This document shows, in pieces, positions 33,780 to 44,932 of a stretch of 64,000 nucleotides of DNA. Under the pieces are notes generated by a model that was not told the origin of the DNA, did no database searches, and worked only from the letters and a program-made list of their open reading frames with translations. This DNA comes from Plectosphaerella cucumerina. Taxonomy: Eukaryota > Ascomycota > Sordariomycetes > Glomerellales > Plectosphaerellaceae. Made by a program: the position numbers and the translations under genes. The DNA lies in the NCBI GenBank assembly GCA_020746995.1, contig JAGPXD010000005.1, positions 2,418,001 through 2,482,000 on the forward strand. The letters run 5' to 3'. Each line of letters starts with the position of its first letter. Position 1 is the stretch's first letter.

Positions 33780-36700
33780 AGGGGTAGTTCCGTAAGTACT
33801 TAATAGGTTCCTAGGTATTTTTTTTATATCCGTAGTTCTCCTATTTAATAAGGTACTCGGTATATCCTTTATATTATCTATAATTAAGCATCTTTTTAAT
33901 AGTAAATTCTTTAGTATTATCTACTTCGAGATTATCCTCGAGTAGTATATTAACGGGTACTACTTCGAGTAGTATAAAATAAAAGACCGGGTAAATCTTT
34001 ATATTCTCGGGTAAGGAAAGTCGAAAATTAATATCCGAGATTTTCTACTAAATTCGAAAGGGTCCGATCTTTTTAAAATCTAACTTACTATCAGGGTATA
34101 TAGTTTTAATATTTTTATAAATAAAGTAGACTTTATCCCCCTTCTTAAAGGATAGTCTCTTAATCCTTAACTAGTTAGTATATTTAGTTATTCAAATATA
34201 TACTAATTAAAAGTTATTATAAAATATATTATTAATCTACTAAATATCGTTAGTAAGTTTATTAACTCTAGGAGTTTTTAAAACTTCCCTAGGTTCTTTA
34301 TATATTATTAGGTTAAATCTAAAGTTAGTATAGAAAGGTAAAACCTTAGTTAACTTACTAGGTATACTATTATAGGTAAACTAAACTATCGGAAGAAGTA
34401 TTACTTAGTTATCTTATTATTTATTAATATAGTAGTAAAAATACTATTTAAGGGTTTAGTTAGTCTTTTCTATTTATCTATCTAACTATAGATAGAATAT
34501 AGTTAAGAGGTAATAGTCGGGTCTAAGTTACTTTATAAGTCCTTACTAAAAGTAGTTTATAAATAACTTATCGTAATCGGAAATAAATTCCTTTAGTATA
34601 CTATACTATAAGGCGATATTACGTAGGAAGATATATATAAAGTCTTCTATAGTCCCTATCTTAAGGTATAGTAGAAAATAGGAATACTTAGTAAAGTAAT
34701 TAACGATAACTAGGATAGTATTATACTATCGTCCTAAGACTAGTTCCTTAGACTTAGGTAAGTCCGTAATAAAATCTAAAGAGATAGATATCTATAGTCC
34801 TTCCGCTACGGGTAGAGGCTTAAGTTCTCCGTAGCGTTTATACCTAATAGCTATACTCTTATATATAAGTCTTAAGTATTACCTATACTTAAAGGTATAT
34901 AATATTCTTATTATAGTATTATTAGATATATTAGTATATTTTCTAGACTCCTTAATATCTATAGGCTAGAGTACTATAGGTACGTATAATAAATTCTTAA
35001 GTAGTCTCCTTATAAATAGTAAAGACTTTTAAGACTTATTTATTAGGGGTAGGATTACTTCAAAAATTAATTAAGAGAATTATATTATAGTCGGGGACTT
35101 TAGTACTTACTAAATTACTATATTAACTTAAGGTATCTACTTAGTTATTCTTTAATCCTTTATAGTATAAGATAGTAAAGTTAAATTCCGAAAGGAACTT
35201 AGCCTATTTTATCTATTATTTATTTAACTCTTTTATAATCGTAAAGTTAATAAAGTTTTTATAGTCTATAAGAACCTTAACTAAGTATATAATACCTAAA
35301 AGGTATAACTTCTATTCCTTAAAGGCTTTAATAATAACTATTAATTCTTTATTATAGATCTAATAGTTAAGTTCCGTTTTATAAACCTTTTTTAAGTAGA
35401 AAATAATAGGGTAAAGTTATCTTTCTTTATCCCTTTATCCTAGTTATCCTCTAAGTATATAGTTAGATATATTAATTTTAACTTCGAATAATAGTTTAGG
35501 GTTAGGGATTTTAAGAATTAACTTACTTAAGATACTATTCTTAATACTCTAAAAGGTTTATTTTTTAGTATCCTACTAACGGAACTACTAGTCTTTCTTC
35601 GTAAGGTCTATAAAAGGTCGGGAGATCTAACTATATCCCTTTATAAGTTATCGAAAGAAATTAATAAATCCGAGAAATCCTTTAATATTAGAGATATTAG
35701 TTAATATTAGTTAGTTTTTAACTATCTCGACTTTCTTAGGGTCTATACGGATTTCTCCTAGTCGGATATTATATCCGAGGAAGTTTATATCCTAAATATA
35801 GAATTTACTCTTCTTAGGTTTAATAAGTAGTTTAGTATCTATTAGTCGTTTTAAGACCTAGTAAATATACTTTCGATATTCCTTAAGGGTTCTCGAAAAG
35901 ATAAGGACATCGTTAAGGTATACTACTATAAAGATATTAAGGAAGTCCTAAAGGACTTCATTAATTATTATTTAGAATATAGCCGGTATATATATAAACC
36001 TAAAGGGTATTACTAAATACTTAAAGTATCCTCGGTAAATACGGAATATTATTTTCTATTCCTCTCCTTCCTTTATACGGATTAAGTTATATACTCCTTT
36101 AAGGTTAATAGCTATAAACTATTATACTCTAACTAGTAAATCCTAAAACTTAGCGATAAATAGTAAGGGGTAATAGTTTTTAATTATAATATCGTTAAAC
36201 TATTAGTAGTTAATATATAATTAGAGTTTACTATTTTTCTTAGGGATAAAAAGGATTAAGTATCTAGCTAGTAACTTAGATAGTCGGATATATCCTTTCT
36301 ATAGTATTTCCTTAAGATATTTATCGAGTATAACCTACTACTTCTTATTAAGTTAATAAATCTTATAGAACTTTAGTTATACTCCTTTTTTAAGTATAAT
36401 TTTATAGTTATAATAACTATATAAGGATAATTTAGTATTAAATTCCTCCTCGAATAATATAAAATACTTCTAGTAGTTAACGGGAATATACTTTATCTAT
36501 TCTTTAAATACTTTATATTATTTACTATAGCTAAAGTCTTAGTTTAAGTTATAGTTATATTTAATAAACTCTTTTATAAACTATTAAAGATATCTTATAG
36601 TCTTTATATAAAACTATACTAAAGTAATATCTCTCTATTAGATCTAGCTAGGATTTTAATTTACTTAGGGATTTTACTTTTTTAACTATAGGATACTTAG

Positions 36701-39097
36701 GATAATATCCTAATCTCCGATTTCCGTAATATCGAATATAGTTAGTATTATATACCTTTAGATATAAATCTTAAGGTATATAGTCTGTTAATCGATACTT
36801 CCTTAGTTATACTATATAAGCCTACTTTCTATAGATCTTAACTAGTAAGGGTATCTCTTACGGGTTATTATAAGTCCGAGTTACTATTAAAGTTATAGTA
36901 ATATATAGTTCCCCTATACTTTACTATCTAGGAGTATTATATATTTATACCCTTATAGGGTAACTCTTAGTATAAGATAGTCGGAGTTACTTTTATTATA
37001 TACTATATTATATAGGGTTTTAACGGATTTTACTTACACTAACTCTTACCCTTATAAGAGTAACGTAACTCTTTTCCCGAGTTATTATAGTATTTACACT
37101 TTATCTTAGGTTATTAAAAGGAAGAACTTAAGGATCTAGATTTCTTTCTCCTAACTTTATCCGACGTAGTTATACCGGTACTTTAGGCCTAATAGCCTAA
37201 ACTAGGTAGGCTTATAATTAAGTTATAGCGGATAATAGTTAACTCTAGAGTTATAGGTAAGTTAAGGTATTATTATTCTTTATTCTTCCGAAGGGTCCTT
37301 TTAGCCTTTTAGCGATAGAGTTTATAGTTACTTTAGTAGTTCGGGTTAATCCTAGTAAGGGTCTATCCTAGGTTCTTAGTAGTACCTAGCTAGGACTAGA
37401 GGATCCTTTATTCACGGATCTTCCGTAAAGTATATACCCTATATAAATTTATAGGATAGTTAAACTAAAGGGTCTTATAACTAATATATAGTATAGGGTA
37501 TTTAGATAATAATATAAAAATAATAATTCTCTTCCCTAGTAGGTAAATAGTAGGTACCTAATAGGGTAACTCTTTATTAGTATAGATATACTTAATTATA
37601 TTATCGTTAGGTTATCTAGGGTAGAAATTATAACTAAGTTTCTATATATAGTATATAGGGTAATCGTTATAAATATATTAGGCTTAAAATATACTATTAT
37701 AGCCGGGGCTACTAGGGGGTAAGTAATTATTATTATCTTCCCTAGGACTAAAAGTATAAGTTATATAGGGTACTTTACTAGTATCTTAAGTATTATACCT
37801 AAAGAAGTCGATAGTTTTATTCTCCTTAAGGTTTTTATACCCTTCTAGCCGGATAGTAAGTTATTAGTCTTATAGTTAGGTATCGGGAATTAACTTATTA
37901 TTTTCGGAGGTTTTAGGTTCCTATATTATCTTACTTTCTTTCTCTTTACTAGGGTCGATAGTTTTAACCTAGTAGTTCTATTAGACTACTTTATCTCGGG
38001 TAGATATTAGGCTATACTCTAGGATTATAAAAGTCCGGACTATAGTTTAGGGTTTCTTATTATACTAAGTAGTATTACGTTATTAGGGGTTTTTAATATA
38101 CTTAGGTTAATAGTAGTTATATATAAAATAGCCTATCTTATAATAGTTAAACTACTTAATATCCTTTTTATCTTTCTTCCTTTTCTATAAAACGTTAAGC
38201 TCTATAGGGTTAGTATATATAGTCCCCCTATAGGTAGTAGTTATACGGTATTTATTATAATAGTTAGATAGGTATTAATATTTATAGTTTATATTAGTAT
38301 ATAGAAGTCTACTAAAATATCCGGACTAATATCCGTATTTCTCCTACTTATTTTTATATAAATAGTTATCGATTTTAACGGTTTTAGTAGTATAGTTACT
38401 AAACTTAGTAAGTTAGTCTAACTTAGAAAGTTTATCTTTTACTTTATCCTTAAATCTATTATAGAACTTAGTTATTAAGGGTTTATTATCCTATCCTAAA
38501 CGGGATATAATCTATCGGAATTTAGTAATATAGTCGGTAGTAGATCCTTACTATTTAAAGTTTCGGAGTTACTATTTAGTAGTATATTCTTTATCGGGGT
38601 CCCTAAAGGTAGCCCTAAGGTACTTCTCGAATACTTTAAAGTTACTAAAGATTTTAATAGTAAGGGCTTTATACTTCTCTAGGTTATAGGTATAGTCTAG
38701 GTAGTTATACTAGATAGGTTTAAACTAAGTAAGAGTATTACCTCTAAGGAATATAGTAATACTAAAGACTTTATCGACTTCCTACTAAAGGTTACGGGTA
38801 TAGAAAACCTAGAAAGCCTTTAGGTATATAAGGAAACTAGGGAGTTCCTCCTTTCTTCTGTTAAAAATAGGAGGTTTAGGGTAGCGGAGGTATAGGCCTC
38901 TAGTAGCCTTATTAGTAAGTTACTCCTTTATCTTACTATTCTCCTATTAGAGTTAGGTAATTATAGTAAGGGCCTAGTCTATACTAGTACCCGGAGTTTT
39001 AATAACGGAACCGGATTTATATATAACGGGGGTTATAATAACTATATAGGTATTACTTAGTAGTTATAGAGAATATACTAAATAAAAGTAATTAAAG

Positions 39098-39641
39098 TAC
39101 TATAACCTAGGTATAATCTTCTAAAGATATATAGTCTAGAACCGAGGTAGTATATACTAGTAGTAGATACTAGTAGTATATACTAGGTAGCTAAAGAGTA
39201 ATATATTATAACTATTATTATTATTATTTATATTATAATATTATAAAGTAATATACTTCTTTAGTATAGGCTAAGGAGGTTTCTAATAAAGACTTAAATT
39301 AATCGCTATCGTGAATCTAGGTAGAGTTATATACTATAAGGTAGTATCTTATATAGACGAAGGTTCCTAGGGATTATACTAGATTACTTTATAATCTATT
39401 ATAAGCCGACTACTAGATTACTATTATAATAACTATAATCTATATTATATAATAATAACTCCTACTATCCGTCGAATATCTAGGGTATTTATAGTAAACC
39501 CGGAGTAAAGTATTAAATAGGCTTACTCTCTTAGTATTTATAACCTATAGTCTATACTTAGCCTATATACCCTATTACCTAAAGGGGTTAGTTTCCGCGG
39601 GGTCTTAGGCCGAGTAACCTATAGCCTACTTAGGCGTTATA
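39098..39641 (-). repeat. 5' LTR of element C
   Basis: A 544-bp LTR matching 31875-32405 with a slightly expanded TAGTAGTATA tract near 39,155-39,185. Its outer end (39,641) abuts a copia-like D fragment. Confidence 0.85.
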
Positions 39642-39921
39642 TCTATCCCTTACTTATATCTACCCGGCTAGTATACCGATAAGGCTATATTTAAGGCTAA
39701 TTTCCTAACGGTTATTAAATATATCGGGTTTATAGGTATTATACGTTAGAGTAGTCTATTAAGATATCCTTCTTAGTAGCTAGTATAATAGGTAGTATTA
39801 TAACCGCTTCTATAGAGACTACTACTCCGCCCGGTTCTAATAGAATCCCCGGATACCCTTACCGGTCCTATTACATCCTATTTCCTAAGACCGGATACTA
39901 TATAACTCCTAGACCCGGATT
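39642..39921 (+). mobile_element. Copia-like element D fragment
   Basis: 280 bp matching 15,050-15,340 of D(+). The element C 5' LTR lies on one side and solo LTR S3 on the other, so the fragment was trimmed from both ends. Confidence 0.75.
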
Positions 39922-40585
39922 TATTAAAGGTATATAAGGATATAAGGTAGTATATCTACTATATAATAGTAGTAAAGGCAGGGAAGTAATAGATATACTA
40001 TATAGTATATAATACTATAGTATAAAGAAGATTAGGATATAAAGAGTAAAGAAGTAGTATTAGAAAGATAGGTATATTATATAAGTATATATAAGAGATA
40101 GTTCTTCTAAGTTCCTTTCCTTAGGAATTACCCTCTCTATATATAGATCTCTAGATCTATTATCCTCGGTTATTCCTTTGCTATTATTATCTAGATCCAG
40201 TAGATCTAGATATCCGGATCCGGTTCTACGGATCCGGTTCTACGGATATAGTATAGTATAGTATATAGATTCGGTTATACGGATCCGGTTATACTAGTAT
40301 AGTAGGTCTTACTATACTAGTCTGTTTTACTATAGTAGTAGGTCTTACTATAGTAGTAGGTCTTACGTTAGTAGTAGACCTTCGAGGTATTCGGGGAATC
40401 CGTTCCTACGTTAGTAGTAGTCTCCCTACGTAGTTATCCTAGTTCTATAGTAAGGGAGAGGACTTATAGAGAGTATAGGTTATAGTTATAGTTATAGTTA
40501 TAGTTATAGTTATAGTTATATAGAGATATAGGTATAGTTATCTTATAGTTATATTATATTTATCTTATAATATATATCTCTAATA
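39922..40585 (+). repeat. Solo LTR, family S, copy S3 (heavily mutated)
   Basis: A 664-bp copy beginning TATTAAAGG (RIP form of TGTTAAAGG) and ending CTCTAATA. It is the most mutated family S copy: positions that are TG or CA in S2 and S4 are TA here. The 18-bp tandem is present about twice. Flanking 5-mers (GGATT and ATACC) do not match. Its right end abuts the foldback element. Confidence 0.85.
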
Positions 40586-40587
40586 AT

Positions 40588-41582
40588 ACCTAGGTAGTTA
40601 GGTATAGGAGTAGAGATTTCGATAGCTAGTTTATATAGGTAGTATTATAGGCTATCGTAAATAGTAAATCTATTAAAGTAAAGGAGTAAAGTAGGTGAAT
40701 AATAAGGAGGTAAGATAGTAGCGGAGGAGTTAAAATAAAAGCGGTAGTTAGTAATTATTTATATTAGTAGTACCCGTAATAACCTAATTAAAAGCTTAAG
40801 ACTCCCCGATTAAGTCCCTTCCTATAACTCTTACCCCTTAAAAAGTTTATAATTTATTTAGTAGTAACTAAGTATAAAAACTTATTAGTTTATTCCTATT
40901 AGTAATATTAATCTATTTATATCTTAAGTATAACTCTAATAATATTAGAGGTATCTCTAATTAAGTACCTTATTATACTTAAAGTACTATTATCCTGTAA
41001 GTAGTCTTAGTATCCCTTTTATAAAGGTTTATAACCGCCTAACAAGTAAAAATAATATAAAGATATACTCCGGCTTAGTATTTATTATAGGGAGTAAGAA
41101 TAGGCTTAAATCCTTAGGTATACCTACTTAATATAGTTAGGGATTAACTCCCCGGCCGGAATACTAAGTTTAATAGCCGGGTAGTTAAAGTCTTTAGACT
41201 CTATTTAGTAGTAAAGTCCCTTAGTTTATTAAGCCTCTCTAATAGCCTTTAAAAAAGTAATTAATTACCTTTTAGTCTATAAGTATTCTATATTTATCCT
41301 CTCTATAGTTATTATATTCTTTAAAGTTAGTTATCTCTTTATTATACTATATAGTCTCTAATCGGGGAGTCTTAAGCTTTTAATTAGGTTGTTACGGGTA
41401 CTACTAATATAAATAGTTACTAACTACCGCCTCTATTTTAACTCCTCCGCTACTATTTCGCCTCTTTCTAATTCTCCTACTTTACTCCTTTACCTTAATA
41501 GATCTACTATTCGCTATAGCCTACTATACTACCTATATAAACTAGCTATCGAAATCCCTACTCCTATACCTAGCTACCTAGG
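40588..41582. mobile_element. Foldback element with about 220-bp inverted arms
   Basis: The left arm (about 40,588-40,811) is the inverted copy of the right arm (about 41,359-41,582). The outer ends read CCTAGGTAGTTAGGTATAGG and its reverse-complement counterpart CCTATACCTAGCTACCTAGG, with an inner TTTCGATAGCTAG block. The spacer of about 550 bp has no recognised domain. It could be a foldback DNA element or two LTR-like sequences in inverted orientation; the target duplication is not readable because S3 touches the left end. A single related arm lies at 18525-18660. Confidence 0.65.
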
Positions 41583-41899
41583 CGTCCCTTATAGGGGAGT
41601 CTTTCTTAGATATATAACTTAGTACCTTTATTTCTACCTTAACGGAGGTATAATCCGTATTAGTATATAAACTTACCCGTATATAATACTAGCTATATAT
41701 AGCTAGGTTAACCTATTCTTTAGGTATATATTTATACTTATAGCCTAGGTTAGTCTCTTTAATTATTAGGATAGTTATTATATTAAGACCCTTAATATAG
41801 TTATAGAAGTCGGGGCAGGACTTTACGGTAAATATAATCGTTATTATATTAGTATAGGTAATAGTAGTAGGATTAGTAAAAGTATCTATAGTATTTTTT
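41583..41899. other. RIP-mutated sequence, nothing recognised
   Basis: About 320 bp of AT-rich, TpG/CpA-poor DNA to the right of the foldback element. I see no domain or terminal repeat. Confidence 0.4.
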
Positions 41900-42075
41900 A
41901 ATAGTATATTATAAGTAAAGTAAGAGAGTCTTAGTAAGTAAAGGTTATAGGGGAGGAGAGCCTTTTAAAGACCCGGTAGTAATACTACTATTTAGAGTTT
42001 AGTTTATAATAAGATAGTTTATAAGGGTATAACCTACCTAGAGATCCGTCTCTAAAGACTAATAATCGGATATAT
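41900..42075 (+). repeat. Dispersed repeat X, copy 2
   Basis: It matches 19,125-19,290: AGAGAGTCTTAGTAAG, CCTTTTAAAGACCCGGTAGTA, then CCTACCTAGAGATCCGTCTC. It lies 0.5 kb upstream of the split copy 3. Confidence 0.65.
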
Positions 42076-42420
42076 TTATATATATTATATAGTCTCTAAG
42101 TATAACATAGTATTATCCGGCTTAGTAGTTAGTTTAATAACTTGAGTCTAACTACTTTATATAACCTACACCGATATGCTATATTACTAATTCTCCTAGA
42201 ATAAGTAGAAGTTAAAAAATTATAAGGATATTAACTAAAAGCCTAAATCGGGTCTATAAGTAGTATATTATAGCGTAAGTCTATATTAGTTAGAAGACTT
42301 TAACTTAACCCGTTAAAGCCTTATAGTAATATACACCCTCGCCTATAGCTCTAGTACCCTATACTAAGTAATTACCGCCCCTATTACGTATAGTTACCGA
42401 TAGCTTACTAAACACTCCGC
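42076..42420. other. RIP-mutated sequence, less complete
   Basis: About 345 bp between copies 2 and 3 of repeat X. Several CA/TG pairs survive (for example near 42,105, 42,165 and 42,338). No coding content is seen. Confidence 0.4.
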
Positions 42421-42607
42421 GGTTTAGCCCCCTTATATAATAAGATAGCTTATAATAGTATAACCTACCTAGAGATCTATTTCTAAAAACTAATAATCGG
42501 GTATTTTTATACTAATAGGTAAAGTATAGGTAAATTTATAGTTTATATTTATAAGGTAGTAAAAGTAAGACTTTTATATACTATAAGAGAGTCTTAGTAA
42601 GGGAAGG
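42421..42607 (+). repeat. Dispersed repeat X, copy 3, left part
   Basis: It carries the X landmarks up to AGTCTTAGTAAGGGAAGG and is cut there by the full-length gypsy element. GAAGG at 42603-42607 is the left target duplication; the repeat resumes with GAAGGCTATAAG at 50338. Confidence 0.8.
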
Positions 42608-43106
42608 TATAACGCCTAGCTAGTTACCTATAGGAAAGAAGGCCTAACGCGGCGCAGCCCGGCTAGAAGGGCGACCCCGCGGATAGCTTAGACTAGTAGG
42701 TATTACGTCAGACAAGTAGGTCACGTGATATAGATCACGGCCGCTAGTAATCTATAACTCACACTAAGACGTACTCTATCGCTAGATTACCGCTATAGGT
42801 AATCCTAGGGAAGGATTATAACTATTTGTAATCTAAGGGAATTAGGCGAGGTATACTTACCTATATAAGGTAATACCTTGTCGGTATATAACTATAGTTA
42901 GATTTATAATAGTAATTAATTTAAGTCTTTATTAGAAACCTCCTTAGCCTATAGTAAAGAAGTATAGTACTTTATAATATTACAATAAGTATAATAATAA
43001 TAACTACTACGATACCTTACTCTTTAGTTACCTAGTATATACTACTAGTAATACTACCGCCTCTCCAGACTATATATCTTTAGAAGATTATACCTAGGTC
43101 GTAATA
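42608..43106 (+). repeat. 5' LTR of element A
   Basis: A 499-bp LTR starting TATAACGCC and ending GGTCGTAATA. It keeps some un-mutated stretches (CACGTGATATAGATCACGG near 42,722) that the 3' LTR has lost at the same positions (TACGTAATATAGATTACGG near 49,952), a direct view of RIP between sister LTRs. Confidence 0.9.
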
Positions 43107-44254
43107 CTTTAATTACTCTTATTTAGTATATTCTCTATAACTACTAAGTAATACTTACACAGCTACGATAGCCCCTTATTCTTCTACTAGCTAGGGTAAT
43201 AACTCTACTAACTACTAAGCTATATTTATAGAGTTTAAGGAGAAGAATAAATAACTCTAAGCCGCTATCTTTTAACTCTAAAGCGGAGGAGGAGGCTCGA
43301 TTAAGGCCCTCCCGCCTTAAGCCTTCGACGGGAAGCCTAGTACTCTATAGGCCTTCCTTACCTAACTCCGTATATATTAGAAAGCTAATAATAACTAGTT
43401 TAAGTACTAGGGAGAATATATCGCTAACGTTATATCCTACCTTAGGGGTAATACCTTTATTTAGTTCGAACCCTATATATATAAGTATACTAGTAAGGAT
43501 AAAGACGATATCTCGGATAAAGTCTAAACCGTCCTTAGTAGTATTAATAAATTTAAAAAAACTCTCTAAGTAACTTTTAGTAATATCGATAAATAATATA
43601 ATACTAAACGTAAAATCCTCTACCTTAAGTAAACGGGATCTACTAAAGTATACCGCTAAGTTCCGATAACTTACCTCTTACCTCCCGGACTAAAATAAGA
43701 CTACTTTTATAGCCCGATTCTATAAAGGCCTAAAAGACTCTATTAAGGACGACTTTATCCGCGAAAAATAACCCGATAAATTAGTCGACTATATCGTTTT
43801 AGCTATTAAGATCGATAACTATTAGTACGAAAAATACACGGAAAAGGGGAACTATAGCTAGATAGGAAGGGGATAGGGAGCTCGCCCTACCTTCTAGTCT
43901 AATACTAACCGCCGTTACTAATACTAACCCTACTAATATAATAAATATCGTATAATAACTACTTATAGAGGGACTATATATACCGGCCCTATAGAGTTTA
44001 ACGTATTATAGAAGGGAAAGAAAGATAAGAAGGATATTAAATACTTTAACTACTATAAGATAGGCTACTTTATATATAATTACTAATAACCTAAGTATAT
44101 CGAAAGCCCCCGATAACTTAATACTACTTAGTATAATAAAAAGCCCTAAACTATAATCTAAACTATTATAGTCCTAGGATATAGTTTAATATCTACCTAA
44201 GAAAGGGTAGTCCGATAGAACTACTAGGTCGAAATTATCGACCCTAGTAAAGAA

Positions 44255-44932
44255 TGTTCAAGGTATATGAGGATATAAGGTGGTATATCTACTATATAAT
44301 AGTAGTAAAGGCAGGGAAGTAATAGATATACTATATAGTATAGGATACTATAGTAGTAAGAAGACGACTGGGATATAAAGAGTAAAGAAGTAGTATTGGA
44401 AAGGTAGGTGTATTGTGTGAGTGTGTGTAAGAGATGCTCCTTCTAAGTTCCTTTCCTTGGAAATTACCCTCTGTATATATAGATCTCTAGATCTATTAAC
44501 CTCGGTTATTCCTTCGCTATTATTATCTAGATCCGGTAGATCTAGATATCCGGATCCGGTTCTACGGATCCGGTTATACGGATATAGTATAGTATAGTAC
44601 ACGGATCCGGTTATACGGATCCGGTTATACTAGTATAGTAGGTCTTACTATACTAGTCTGTATTACTATAGTAGTAGGTCTTACTATAGTAGTAGGTCTT
44701 ACTATAGTAGTAGGTCTTACGTCGGTAGTAGACCTTCGAGGTATTCAGGGAATCCGTTCCTACGTTAGTAGTAGTCTTCCTACGTAGTTATCCTAGTTCT
44801 ATAGTAAGGGAGAGGACTTACAGAGAGTATAGGTATAGTTATAGATATAGTTATAGTTATAGTTATATAGAGATATAAGTATAGTTATCTTATAGTTATA
44901 TTATATTTATCTTCTAATATATATCTCTAATA
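44255..44932 (+). repeat. Solo LTR, family S, copy S4, nested in element A gag
   Basis: A 678-bp copy beginning TGTTCAAGG with a perfect 5-bp duplication AAGAA (44250-44254 and 44933-44937). It is the least mutated family S copy, with GTGTGTGAG-like TG runs at 44,405-44,435. It contains three 18-bp GTAGTAGGTCTTACTATA units. The insertion splits gag just after the zinc knuckle. The 84-codon minus frame here is LTR sequence, not a gene. Confidence 0.92.

Larger units (their letters stand above)
31875..39641 (-). mobile_element. Full-length chromodomain Ty3/gypsy retrotransposon, element C, RIP-destroyed
   Basis: A minus-strand element of 7,767 bp including a nested solo LTR (S2). The 5' LTR is 39098-39641 and the 3' LTR is 31875-32405, preceded by a polypurine tract. 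Going along the minus strand: gag with a degraded knuckle near 38,170-38,210; RT with the degraded YxDD near 35,905-35,930; RNase H near 35,200-35,500; integrase core start near 34,750-34,800; and the chromodomain near 33,795-33,890 with Trp codons mutated. It is collinear with element A (42608-50337) throughout. The 5-mers flanking the outer LTR ends (CCCGA and TCTAT) do not match, so no target duplication is preserved. Confidence 0.88.
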
